A stretch of 64,000 nt of DNA from Quercus robur (Eukaryota; Streptophyta; Magnoliopsida; Fagales; Fagaceae): positions 5,900,974-5,964,973 of the forward strand of contig NC_065536.1 of NCBI RefSeq assembly GCF_932294415.1, given 5' to 3'. The position numbers were made by a program, and so were the translations under genes. The notes beneath the pieces were generated by a model. It saw only the letters and a program-made list of their open reading frames with translations. It was not told where the DNA came from and did no database searches. Of this stretch, positions 9,965-20,790 are shown piece after piece; the first letter of the stretch is position 1, and every line of letters starts with the position of its first letter.

Positions 9965-12900
9965 CATTCTTATTAATACCGTTTCGGTTTGTCCAGTGGA
10001 ATGGAATATTTCAGTATCGGCCGATTTCGGCATACCATTTTAGGGTGTTTCGGGGTTCTTAAAAAATAATTTATATATATTCTTATAGAACATAAAATTG
10101 TCAATTCTAATAAATAAATAACTAAATATCAAATAATACAAATCATTTAGTCTTAACTCTTAAGTCTTAAACATCAATAACTTGAAATATAACATCAATT
10201 TAACATCACACAATAAGAAGATTACAAGACAATAACTAAATATCAAATAATACAAGATTTATTCCTCCTCATCATCATTCATGAGAGAAGGATCAAATTC
10301 ATCATCAAAAGAACTCCCACAAGAACTACCAGCACCCATTGGAAGATTTGTCAACCCAGGTTCATTGTTGTTGTCATCATCATTATCGTCATCAACATCA
10401 ATAGTTTCAAGTTCAGCATCCTCTTCCACATTCACTAGGGTTGTTGGTTCATTAAGACAATCCCAATTTATGTCATCTGGATTAAGAAGTGCAGGTTCTT
10501 CAGCCACCTAATCTCCCATCAAGTCAATGTTATCCAAGCTTATAGGATCCAATGCATACTTATTCCTTTGAATGTTCCTACCAATGAGAATATTAAACAT
10601 TAGTAACATTTTATAAATTATAATTATTTGAAAGTACATTTCATTTACATATGAGTAACAATGATAAATTTACCTTTCTTGAAACCTTAAATTATAATGG
10701 ACAAAGACCAAATCATTTACTCGTTTATGTTCTAATCTATTTCTCTTCTTTGAGTGAACATATTCAAATGTGCTCCAATTCTCTCACAACCAGTTGCATC
10801 ACAACATTGACTTAGCACACGAATGGCAAATGATTGTAAATCTGGAACTCCAAGTCCAAATTGCTCCCACCATGAAACTACAATAACAAATAAAAATGTA
10901 AAATAAGCATTGCCCATGTAATCTTACAATAACAACTATAAAGGATAAATAGACATATTGAAAGGAAATACTATTAAATTATTAATGTTTACCTGGATTT
11001 AGTCTCTCTGGTTGGCGAATTGCTAGTGACGTGCCAAAGTCACCAATTGACTTTTTGTACTCATCAAGTTGTGAACTTATTTTGTCTTGAATGTTAGGAT
11101 CGGGAATCAACCTCATTAGAGTGCTTAGCAACCCTCTTTGAACTTCATTTTGCCTTTTAAATGAAGGCCTAAAGTAAATTGCAGGCTTAAGAAAGCAACC
11201 TGCTGCATGCAAAGGACTATGAAGTTGTTTGTCCCATCTAGCATCAATAACTCTAATATAATTTCCATACAAAGAAACTTTGTTCTTCAACCTTTTTTTT
11301 ATTTCCTTTTTTGCTTTGTCCATTGCTTCATACAAGTACCACATAGCAGGTTTCTCATCCCCATTAACAAGATGAAGCACTCTAACTAAAGGCTCACTAA
11401 CTTTCACTATGTTCTTGCATTGAAACCAAAACGAATAATCTTCCAAAACAATTTTATTTATCTCCTTCCCAACAGCAATCTTAGCATGGGGGCATGAAAG
11501 CCATTTACCACAAGTGAACATTTGTCTAAGCTCTTTTTTGAACCTTAGCATGCTCTGTAGACTTAAGAAGTTAGTGGCAAACCTTGTAATTGCAGGACGA
11601 CATAACTCTCTTCCATTTGTAAAATCTTGCCTCATCAAGTCTAAAACAACTCCATGGTTGTAAATGAACTTGTTATCTTTTTTTCCTTCTTAATTGCTTC
11701 ATCAATAAGAGGGAACCACCTAGGATTAGCAATATTCTCCAACATCAAGTCTATGCAATGAGCTGCACAAGGAGACCAAAATAAAGTACCATACTTCTAC
11801 TGTAATTTTTTTCTAGTTTTTTATAGGCAGAAGCATTATCTGTAATCAATTGCACAACATATTCCACACCAATTTCTTGAACAACAGAATCAACTATGTT
11901 GAACAATGTTTCAACATCCTTTGTAAGGCTTGAAGTGTCAATAGATTTCAAGAACATGGCACCCCTTGGACAATACACCAAAAAATTCATTATTGGTTGT
12001 TGTTTTTGATTTGTCCACCCATCAGACATTACTGAACAGCCATATACTTTCCAATCATTTTTTATATCTAACAAAAAAATCATTAACTTCATGCACAACA
12101 TTTTTCAAAAGGGGTCTCCTCAACTCATAAAAAGAAGGCCCCTTAAATCCTAGCCCAATAGCAGCAATGGAATCTATCATAGGTTGATAATAGGGTGACT
12201 GAGATGCATAAAAGGGTACATTAGAATGATACCACCATCTTGCCACATTCATTTTTGCATTATCAATCATTGCTTTTGTAGCTAAAGCACTTCTTATAGA
12301 GGGTTGAGCACCGGGGGTTGTTCTAGGAGCAAAATAACTCTTAATTTTCTTTTTTCCTCTTATTTGACCCATATCAGTGTCAACATCCTTTCCCCTAGAT
12401 TTTCGTTTACCTAATGTTTGAGGCGGACTCTTTTGAGTCTTTTCAACAACCCTAACCTCATCCTCCTCCTCCTCCTCCTCCTCCTCCTCATCAACATCAA
12501 ATGGATCACCATATGGGTTCCCAATTTCTGATTGAATCCTCTTTTTAGTTTGTTTAGATTTTTTCAAGTCTTCAATCATTTGTTTCATTTGAAACCTAAT
12601 ATCAGATGAAACAACTTTACATGATTCAACTTGACCCCTAATCCCAGCAAGATGATAATTAAGTCTAGTAATACCACCCCCTTTAATCAACTTATTACAA
12701 TGCAAATATATAGTGTTATTTTTTGCATTAGGCACTGCACGGGCATGAGCCCTTGCGGGATCCTCTGATCTTGCAGGGGCAGAGGCCACAGAAGCAGAAG
12801 AAGTACCAGCTGAACTATGATGAGTACGATGATCAACCATAGTTTACTGTTCAATGAACTGAAATGAAATTCAATCAAATGCTGTAGCTAAAATTTAATT

Positions 12901-13618
12901 TAATTTGCATGAAGTGAATGAACAAACAAATCACATATCTTAAATTCTTAACTCTTACGTCTTAATCGTAACTCCTAAGTTCTTAACCATAAAACAAATC
13001 ATAAGAAAAAAAAATTATGACAATCCAAGAAATGAACAAACAAAAGCTTAAGTTCTTAACACTTAATCACATATCTTAAGTTCGTAACACTTAATCTTAA
13101 CAAATCATAAGAAAAAAAATTATGATTTGGCTGAAGCTTCAATCCGAGAGAGTGAGAGTAGAGAAAGAATACCTGATTTGATTGAAGCTTCAATCTGAAA
13201 GAGTGAGAGAGTTAGAGATAGAGGTAGTCACGAGAAAGTGAGAGATTGATGAGTAAAGGAGCAGAGAGCACAGCACAGCACAACACAGAGAGCAAAGAAC
13301 GACGACAATGAGTGAGAAAGAGATTGAAAGTGAAGGAATCCAAGAATAGAAGAGGAATATAGGATTAGGCTTTTTAGTAAAGTCCAAAACAGCGTCGTTA
13401 GAGTCTTTGGACCTTTACTTTTTTTTTTTTAATAAGTAATAACAGGCCAAATCATGTACCGGCAGAAATTGACATCTCGGCCGAAATTGGTCGGAATTGA
13501 CCGAAATGGCCCGAAATTTAACCCGAGGTGGAACGTGGGGTATTCTGTTACCGGTTTGCATACCGGTACGAAAAATTCCGATCATTCCGGCCGGAACGGA
13601 ACGGAATCAATAACAATG
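9965..13618. mobile_element. hAT-superfamily DNA transposon, 3654 bp, autonomous type but decayed
   Basis: Bounded by an 8-bp duplication (GAAAATAT). The ends form degenerate terminal inverted repeats: left CATTCTTATTAATACCGTTT, right (reverse complement) CATTGTTATTGATTCCGTTC. Subterminal regions on both sides are rich in short CGG/CCG motifs (CGGCCGAAATT and similar), as in hAT elements where transposase binds. The body encodes a transposase on the minus strand. The uninterrupted site can be seen at about 38960 and 13890 (ATCTCATATTCCCTT). The insertion is absent from unit III, so it followed the duplication. Confidence 0.88.
10259..12840 (-). pseudogene. hAT transposase, frameshifted
   Basis: Begins at 12840 (MVDHRTHHSSAG) and ends at the TAA at 10259. 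In order: a BED zinc-finger-like segment (HCNKLIKGGGITRLNYHLAG, with one cysteine of the first pair missing), an acidic Glu run and basic patch, a DUF659-type RNase H-like region (MSDGWTNQKQQPIMNFLVY, then LITDNASAYKKLEK), a 218-codon block, the hAT C-terminal dimerisation region (SKKRNRLEHKRVNDLVFVHY), and an acidic tail. An intron of the GT/AG type separates NPG (about 10993) from WWEQFG (about 10880). Frameshifts occur at about 12058, 11800, 11685 and 10785; the first three sit in or next to A runs, and the last lacks one A in AGAATTGG. As sequenced it cannot make a full transposase. Confidence 0.85.
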
Positions 13619-13626
13619 GAAAATAT
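13619..13626. repeat. Right target-site duplication of the hAT element
   Basis: GAAAATAT, identical to 9957-9964. Confidence 0.8.
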
Positions 13627-13715
13627 TCCCTTCACCTTAGTAGCTAAATCAAACGGTTAAAAATAAAACTCAGGAGACAAAAGTAACTCCTTTAGGAATG
13701 AGTATACATTACTAA

Positions 13716-13722
13716 AATATAT

Positions 13723-13756
<34 letters not shown>

Positions 13757-13757
13757 T
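13716..13757. repeat. (AT)n microsatellite
   Basis: Two AT runs separated by AAAT. The corresponding place in unit III (about 39060-39102) is an A-rich run instead, so it is unstable between copies. Confidence 0.8.
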
Positions 13758-14232
13758 TTTTGTTATATTGTAGCTCCATAGATTGTCTAGACTCTAGAGG
13801 TAAATAAATAAAGTTCTCCAAAATAGATTGGTTCCAAATTTATTTGATTCAAGAGGTTTGAGTTCCTAATACTCTGAAAGAGTGACTCTTATCTCATATT
13901 CCCTTTACCTTAGTAGCTAGCACCCTAAATCAAATTGATTAAATACCTCAAGAGACAAAAGCTACTCCTTTTTAATCATAGTGGCAAATATGAAAAATAA
14001 TTAAACCATGTGAGAGATGAGTATAGACTATAAACTACTAAAAAAATAAAAGAATTTTATGTTATATTGCATCTCCATAGATTGTCTAAAGGTAAACCAA
14101 AATAGATGGGTTCCAAATTTATTTGATTTAAAAGTTTTGACTTCTCAATATTTTTTATCAAACAAGGCTAATTTCACATTTTGTGATATCACCTAATTTA
14201 ATAAAATCATCTACAATTTCAGAAGTGGGTCT

Positions 14233-14904
14233 AAAATCATCATTCTTGCACAGTTAAATTATTGTTTTGTTCCCCTTGGGACTTATCCATGGCCATAATC
14301 ATCACTGGCAAACCACATCATATCTGTGCATTTGCTCTTTGCAAAAATAGTAATTTCTTTGGACTCAAACTATGGATGAGTTTGGTATCAGCTTTAAATT
14401 TTTAGCTTTTATGTACACCTTTTTAAAATCTCACTTTTTTCTTTTTCTTTTTTGCATTTTCTCACTTTTTCAATTTTTTTTAGGGTACAAGTATACTTTA
14501 GTACACTTTCAGCAAAAAAAAATTAGCAAAAAACTAAATAAGTTATTTCCAAACCTGCATTCAACATAACTAAGTTCCAAGCCTCTTTATTCAGAACCTG
14601 TGCAGAGACAATTGGCATTATTTATAGTGTTTAAGCAATGGGGAGAGGTTGAGGAACCAATTGGCATTCATTTGGAGCACTGGCTATAGTATATTATTAT
14701 ACTACAAGCTTTTGGGCATGGTCTTTGAGTGATGCATTTGTACAAATTTTGAATTTTATTCTGCCTCCTTATTGTAATTTCCTTTTGGTCATATTCAAAT
14801 CAATTTTTCTTCCTTTTGAGTTACACTCTTCCTTTTTCTCAGACATGCAAATGAAGGTAGTTTTTGATTCTCTTGTGAAGTCCATTAATAGTATTTTAAT
14901 ATAG
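14233..14904. other. Intergenic, with weak resemblance to the NBS relic
   Basis: 14290-14360 and 14570-14600 resemble pieces of the NBS-LRR relic of unit I (ACCACA..CATTTGCTCTT; AGTTCCAAGCCTC). 14637-14690 is repeated at 17770-17823 (GGCATTCATTTGG.GCACTGG). No gene supported. Confidence 0.45.
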
Positions 14905-16229
14905 TAGGTACCAATCTTTGCCTTTGGCACCAATCTTTGGTACTTTGATAAAGTAAATAATATTAGTATAGTTGTAACGTGAAGTATTGCATAGACTCTA
15001 CAAAGGAAAGGAAGCATCACGTGTGATTACTGATTAAAATTGTATTTTTTTAAACAACATCAATAATTTTTTTTTTTAAATTGTAAAATTTGTTTGGATC
15101 TTTGGATTTATCATATGCCAAACCCCTTCAAAAAAAGAATTTAGAAAAGAAGTTAAGTGCGTATACAAAAATTGAGCATTGCATTGGCCATCACTGTTTA
15201 GCCTAGAGAGTGAGAAACTATATGGGAGGAGTAAAGTGGGCCAAAAAACTATATGTGAGCCATCACTAATTTGAAATACCTTATTACAAATGTCCACGGG
15301 CCCAAACTTTGACCACCCTTTCTATAGTTGGGTGCTTAGTACACTTGAAAGTTCAATGTGCTCGGTGTAATTTCAACATGCATAGATATTGTTTATAGAA
15401 ATGGACAAACATGGTTTTAATTTCTATTTTATACTTGATCTGTCCACAGGATTTCTAGTATGAGAAATTCGTCAAATGAAATTGCAGTATTTCCTTTTAA
15501 TGCTCTTTCTTGACATCATTTCTCAGACAGGACATAAATACTTTGAACCAAGTCATGGTTGTTCGCATCTAGTTGTACCATGCCTTGTGCTCATCTGTTA
15601 GGAACAAGAAGCTTATAGATAATAGGAATTTTGCAATTTATAATGTTTATGCTGGAACTAAAAGGCAAACCACAAGTATTTCTAATCCGCTATGTATGTC
15701 TATTTTTTTCTCTCTTTTCTGTTTCTACGCAATTCAGACTGCATTCAATTTTCTTGAGCTCATAATAAATTATCAATGTCCTCTTCTTGTGCATTTGGTG
15801 AGTGCCCATTGTTTTAAATAGGGAAAGTGCAATTAGGTGCAAAACATGAATGCAAAGATTCAACAACATTCCAGGTTATTACATATTTACATGTTTATCA
15901 ACATCTTTTATGTCATTAATTGTAGTATTTTTATTATTATTACTGTTATTGTTATTTCTATGAAAGCTCGGTTATGCATGATTAATAGGTGCCCTTCCTC
16001 TTGTCTTGTATGGTGAGGTTCTTTTCTTTTTCCTTTTCTCAACATCAATTTTACACGTTGTCCCAGTAAGAATATTGGCCTAGTATCTTAATTTGAAGGC
16101 ATACCATGTACTTTGTAAATTTTGATGTTAAGAACATGGTTATTTGGGGAGAAGTGATCGTTAATAACATTACTAATTAACTTATCTAGTCTAATTAAAT
16201 GCACTCCAAGGTAATCTTTAAAACCTTGC

Positions 16230-16650
16230 TAGGTGAAGAGACTACTTCTTGTTTAATAAGTTTAGGGTTTAGTTTAGAAAATGTTAGTCGGGCCTTTCCT
16301 ACCTTCAAGAATGTCATTGCAATACTGGGGAAAAACACTTGTTGACTTACCTATGTAATTGTGTTCAAAACCATGCTTTTGGTTCTTTGCCCTGAATTAA
16401 TTTTTAAGCATTCTAGTACTGTCCAATTGTGTTATTATTAATTTTTTTAAATGATGCTATGTGGATATGCCTATTCTAATCATCTAACTCTCTCCCCTTT
16501 TTCCCTACCCAGTTCTTATGTTATTTTTGTTTCAGTCTCCTAATGACTATGCAATTACCATAACCAGCATTATTCGCCACCATGAGACAGAGTACTCGGC
16601 ATCTCTTGAGATTCTCTATATCCCTCTTGTTGTTGTTCGATGACTTATAT
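16230..16650 (+). repeat. Duplicated block with exon-like segment, copy A
   Basis: Matches 20375-20790 closely (AAGCATTC.AGTACTGTCCAATTGTG; CACCATGAGA.AGAGT). Both copies contain a pyrimidine-rich run ending TTTGTTTCAG followed by TCTCCT(A/G)ATGACT, the shape of a 3' splice site and exon start. In this copy about 30 codons stay open after the AG, including IIRHHETEYSASLEIL, then stop. I do not recognise the protein. It may be the remnant of one exon of a duplicated gene. Confidence 0.5.
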
Positions 16651-16784
16651 TCATTTTTCAATAGTCCTTTACCAATAGTTATAATTGACAACAATTCTAT
16701 TCAAGTTTCCAAGATATCACTTTCAACGTACTATTTCCTCCCCCACAAATTTAAAGTTAGGTTAGGTTCTTGTTTCTTAGGACC

Positions 16785-16990
16785 TCTTCTTTAGCACATA
16801 GGCTTCTGCATTCTGCACAAATGAGTTCCAAGCCTCTTCATTCAGAAAAGCAGTCCTAACATTGTCATTTGTCATCATTTGTCCGCACACTTACATAGAT
16901 TTTGTTGTTAGTAGAATCTTACAGCTAGCTTGGTCATCATCATATGAAATACCCATGGTATTGAAATCAATTTTGCAGGGATAGAACCTG
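16785..16990 (-). pseudogene. CC-NBS-LRR (NB-ARC) pseudogene fragment, unit II
   Basis: The best preserved of the three NBS relics. From about 16985 down to 16790 the minus strand reads nearly continuously: KIDFNTMGISYDDDQAS, CKILLTTKSM (the RNBS-B region), one in-frame stop, VCGQMMTN, then LNEEAWNSFVQNA (RNBS-C). These are typical of the CNL class of plant immune receptors. The GLPL segment and everything downstream are missing in this unit. Confidence 0.75.
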
Positions 16991-17286
16991 CAAGAATTCA
17001 CAGTGACAGAGACTAAACTGAATGGAATGGTCCTTGGATGATAGTGGAAACTAAGGGCTTTGTAAATAATAACAACAGCTTAAAAACAGTGACTCGGCTT
17101 GAGGTCGTAAACAATAGAGATCTTTAGAATAAATGCTCAACTCTAGTTTGTTAAGAGTAACAAAGAAGGCTTGAAAATGGAGAATCATTTTGAAATGAAA
17201 GTGGTGAGCTTGACTAGATTTAGAGGTATCTTCCTTTGTGTTTAAATGGCCTGTTGGATATCAAAGATGAAGTTCTTGAGCTTATT

Positions 17287-17331
17287 TGTATTTGTATTTT
17301 TTTTTTTTTTTTTTTTTGTGGGGGTACTAAA
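17287..17331 (-). mobile_element. Very short poly(T) retroposon remnant with 12-bp TSD
   Basis: A 45-bp insertion dominated by a T run is flanked by CTTGAGCTTATT at 17275-17286 and 17332-17343. Units I and III have a single, uninterrupted copy of this sequence (about 6830 and 33010). The size and duplication fit an extremely 5'-truncated LINE or SINE insertion. Confidence 0.5.
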
Positions 17332-17840
17332 CTTGAGCTTATTAGCATTGATTGGCATAGTATTAGGTAAAAATTTCAAATTGAATGAAGTGGGTATATG
17401 AATTTTAGTTATTACCTTTCAAAAGTAATACTATAGTTATTTGACACATATGTCATATTGTACTTGAAATTTATGCTATTGGCTAATATTAGCACAAAAA
17501 TGCCATTACACACTTTGTTGTACACTTGGTTTCACTCTCGACTTTTAGACCTTAATTGCAAATTAATCCTTGAAATTCATAATCGCTACGATTTTTTCCT
17601 GTGTTACTCAAAGTCTTTAACAAAGGCAGGTTGAAGAGCCTCTCATGTTAGTTTATTTTGTAATGACTTGGGTATTTAGACTATGTCCTAATCAAAGCAC
17701 ACATGCTATAAGATGCTATACGTAATAAAAGTCTGCTCAGGTTAGTTATAGACTTATAGTCATTAAGAGATGGGGAGAGGTTAAGGAACCAATTGGCATT
17801 CATTTGGGGCACTGGCTATATTATATAATTATTCTTTCAT

Positions 17841-19149
17841 TCTCCAGCGAGGTTTTCAACATCTTATTCTCTGGCTCCTTCATTCTTACACTCTTATGTT
17901 TTTTAGGAAATATTATTTATTTTAATTTTAGGGGAGAGGGGGGGGGGGTATTCACTTTTTGTAGTTAAATCTCTATGTTGTGTTTTTATTTCTTCACTTT
18001 CTTGCTTTTACACAATCTATACAAGCTCAAATTTTAATGCCATTTCTATAACTTAGGTATAGAGCAATCTTTACAAAAGATAAAGAGAACATATTCTTAT
18101 ACTAAGTATGGAGTGTTTTCATTTTTGTAGAAGATCAAATACCACATTGCTTTAAAGGTCTGTATTGTGGTTTAAATCAACCAGTTACTCCAATGTAGTG
18201 GAGGGATCCTGCTCACTGGTGTTTTATGAAATGACTGTCTGGTTTGGCACAATCTTGTTACACTTAAGATTGTACTCCATTTAAAAGTTATTTTGTTTAG
18301 AATAACAAAAAATGCGATAGGTGAATGAGAGTCTTATAGTTGTGCAAAGTGTAGCTTCTTCATAAATTTTTTGTGTTAAATTACCTTTAAAAAAAAGGAC
18401 ACCCACTCACTCACTTCCTAGAGACGCACCATACAAGACTAATTGTAATAACTGCAATCTTCTTGCAAAGAATAATTATTAAAATGTCCAAGCCTTTATT
18501 CTTCTTGTTATTGTTTTTGTCTAAAAAGCACGGGTGCATTTCAGGATTCGGGTGCGGGTGCGGGACTCGGCAATTTTTGAAAAAATAGGGTGAGGGTGAA
18601 GCGGGGTGCGACAATTAAAAAATTATTAAAAATATACATATTTATATTTTCTATATATTTTTACTATAAAAATAGTCTTAAAAAATACATTACTATGGCC
18701 TTGTAATCTAAATATGTCAAAAACAAGCGATAATATAAAAAGTTAAATATTTTTATTCAAAATTGTAATCTATACTCTTTAAGAGGGAATTGTCAAGTAT
18801 CGAATTAGAAATAAAATTATCAATAATTTTCCTTTTTATATATTAAAAAAATTAGACAAAGTATATTTGTATAAGTTTTAATAATAGTTTATTATATTTA
18901 CATATCATATAATAGATTAATTAATTTAATGACTAATAACTAAGTAAGAAAAATCACACCTGGGGTCCCAAGTGTAGGACTTGTAGCAAACTGTAATCTA
19001 AATTGAAGTGAAGGTTGGGGAGTATAACTTTTCTTTAGAATACAACTTGAAGTGCAACCCACCACGTGTAGGACTTAAAGCAGATTGTAAAGAAAATCTT
19101 ATTTGAACAAATATACCACTAGCGGACTGAACGAAGAAGTAAAGAAAAG
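17841..19149. other. Intergenic, unassigned
   Basis: No gene supported. A GC-rich patch at 18530-18610 (GGGTGCGGGTGCGGG and relatives) stands out from AT-rich surroundings and may be the end of a DNA transposon. The rest is AT-rich. Confidence 0.4.
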
Positions 19150-19506
19150 AAGAAAAGGATTTGGGGCTTTTTAACTTGATTGTTGAACTGGATGCATTGA
19201 GTGTAGTTTATGTGTTATCTAGTGACAAGCCAAATCTGTTAATGGAACCTTTACTGTCTGATTGCAGGAGCCTCTACAGAGCAATCCCTAACAAACGGAT
19301 ACAGCATGTGTATCGGGAAGTCAATCAATGTGTAGACGCACTACCTAGATTGGGATCAAGTGTTGTTTCCTCTTTTGTTGTTTTTGTTGAACCACCGCCT
19401 GTGGTGGTCAGTTTGTTAGCCCTTGATGAGGCTGGCAATTTTTGTAACAGACTTGTTAGCAGTTAATTAAAGTTTCTAACCATTCTCACCAAAATAAAAA
19501 TAAAAA
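19150..19506 (+). mobile_element. LINE fragment: RNase H-like C-terminus and 3' end
   Basis: The frame 19161-19466 reads like the end of a plant LINE RNase H domain (RVT_3): VELDALSVVYVLSS, then LLSDCRSL, RIQHVYREVNQCVDALPRLG, and a tail with VVFVEPPP. The normally conserved acidic and His positions in HVYREVNQCVDALPRLG are recognisable, with R for A in the ALARLG motif. The stop is followed by TTAATTAAAG and an A-rich end at 19486-19506, typical of a LINE 3' terminus. 5' truncated. Confidence 0.7.
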
Positions 19507-19639
19507 GCAAAGCAGATCAGCAAAGAGAGAGAGAGAGAGAGAGGATGAAGAAGAAACCCACTGTGACTGTGGTGGTGCTTTAATTTTTTGCCCAAAAAGA
19601 ATCCAAGATGCAGATCAGCAGAGCTTGGTGGTGCCATCT

Positions 19640-19925
19640 GTGATTGTGCTCTAACGATTTCGGCCGTTTTGGTAAGTTGAGATTGAAACGGTGCGTTTTG
19701 CACCTTTTTTTTTAATTTCGGCTTGAATCGGCCGGTTCAGTGCTGGTACCGGTGTGTTTCGGTGGTTTTGCATGAATCAGCCTGAGTCGGCGCGAGTTGG
19801 TAAACGAAAAAAAAAAAAAAAAATGGACGCGGCACCGACTCGCAGGCAGTAGCATTGCTCGCGCGTTGGGCTGCGTCGGACGTAGGTGCAGTGACCGTTT
19901 TGCCGCGTCCGTGCATCCCAGGTTT
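19640..19925. other. GC-rich island, probable DNA-transposon end
   Basis: This stretch is full of CGG-type motifs (TCGGCCGGTTCAGTG, GAGTCGGCGCGAG, GACGCGGCACCGACTCG) and ends CGCGTCCGTGCATCCCAGG. It lies between two LINE fragments in opposite orientation. The composition resembles the subterminal regions of hAT-like elements, including the one at 9965-13618, but I cannot pair the two ends. Not a CpG promoter as far as I can tell, since no gene starts here. Confidence 0.35.
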
Positions 19926-19934
19926 TTGTTAGGG

Positions 19935-20380
19935 GCCTACAATCATGATAGCCCAGCTTACCAGGCTAGAGGCACAACCAAATATCTAACTGGGAGACCA
20001 CGTTCCTTTATGTGAAGAGCATCCAAAATATGGCTCTTTAAGACAAGCAGATGCACCTGCATAAATTACTTTAATCTCCAAGCCATAAATCACTTTAAAG
20101 TCTTCCAAACACTTTTTGCTAAGTGGACTAGGAGTAGCTTAGCTCTTGTGAAAATCATTAAGTCGTCTGCAAAAACAAATTTAATAAGATGCATATTTTC
20201 ACATCTGGGATGGAATTTAAAGTTCTTGCAACCAAGAATCTTATTTTTTAGTATCTGAGTTAGGAACTCCATTGCTAGCACAAGCAAAGAAGCTAATGGA
20301 TCCCCTTGTCTCAACCCCTTAGCTCCTCATAAGTAACCACCAATCCATTGAATCGTAAGCTTTCCTAATGCCCACCTTTA
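19935..20380 (-). mobile_element. LINE (L1-type) reverse transcriptase fragment
   Basis: Minus strand: KVGIRKAYDSMDW at 20377-20339, then, after an internal deletion of the expected intervening residues, RQGDPLASLLVLAMEFL, KFHPRCENMHL, and the catalytic FADDLMIFTR (the FADD box). A degraded GLPVRYL motif follows near 19990. This order is that of plant L1 LINE reverse transcriptase. The internal deletion and later stops make it non-functional. Confidence 0.82.
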
Positions 20381-20790
20381 AAACCTTTTTGTGTGAAGAG
20401 ACTACTTCAAATCTTGTTTGAAGATCATCTTTGTTACATAACACTTCTAAAATTTCAAGGTAAAAAACATTTTCTGTGACTTACCTATGTACTTGTGTTC
20501 AAAAAACCATGCTTTCATTTATTTGTTGCTGGATTAACTTTTAAGCATTCAAGTACTGTCCAATTGTGTTATTATTATTATTATTATTTTTAAATGATGC
20601 AATATGTTATGCCTATACCAATCATCTAACTTTGTCCTCTTTTTTCCCTACCCAATTCTTATGTTCATATTTGTTTCAGTCTCCTGATGACTGAATTTCA
20701 ATACCCAACATTATTTGCCACCATGAGATAGAGTGCTTGGCCTCTCTTGAGGTTCTCTACTTGCTTCTCATCGTTGTTAAGTGGATTATA
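20381..20790 (+). repeat. Duplicated block with exon-like segment, copy B
   Basis: Partner of 16230-16650. It has the same TTTGTTTCAG and TCTCCTGATGACT junction, but the following frame closes at once (TGA). An expanded ATT trinucleotide run (about 20570-20587) distinguishes it from copy A. Confidence 0.5.

Larger units (their letters stand above)
1780..14232. repeat. Duplication unit I (decayed)
   Basis: Collinear with unit III at long, easily aligned stretches: 1789-3418 with about 24360-25675, 3890-4773 with about 25950-26850, 4800-8145 with about 29690-34640, 8776-9480 with about 34030-35240, and 9480-9938 plus 13627-14232 with about 38535-39528. The DC1 gene is reduced to a stump. Copy-specific insertions interrupt the unit at 2378, 2727, 8159 and 9965. 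Divergence is obvious by eye (roughly one difference per 10 to 15 bases), so the duplication is old. Confidence 0.8.
14905..17840. repeat. Duplication unit II (heavily deleted)
   Basis: 14920-15030 matches 23995-24120 and 15055-15355 matches 2015-2330 and 24570-24880. 16784-17640 then matches the NBS-relic region of units I and III (for example TTTGACACATATG at about 17438 and 33120). The DC1 gene and most of the intervening sequence are missing. 15360-16200 has no clear partner and no recognisable gene. Confidence 0.65.

Noticed and set aside
10281-10511. Ser-rich open frame on the plus strand
   Set aside because: Shadow of the acidic C-terminal exon of the hAT transposase on the opposite strand.
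15573-15821. 82-codon open frame in unit II
   Set aside because: No partner in the other units, no recognisable motif, typical chance frame.
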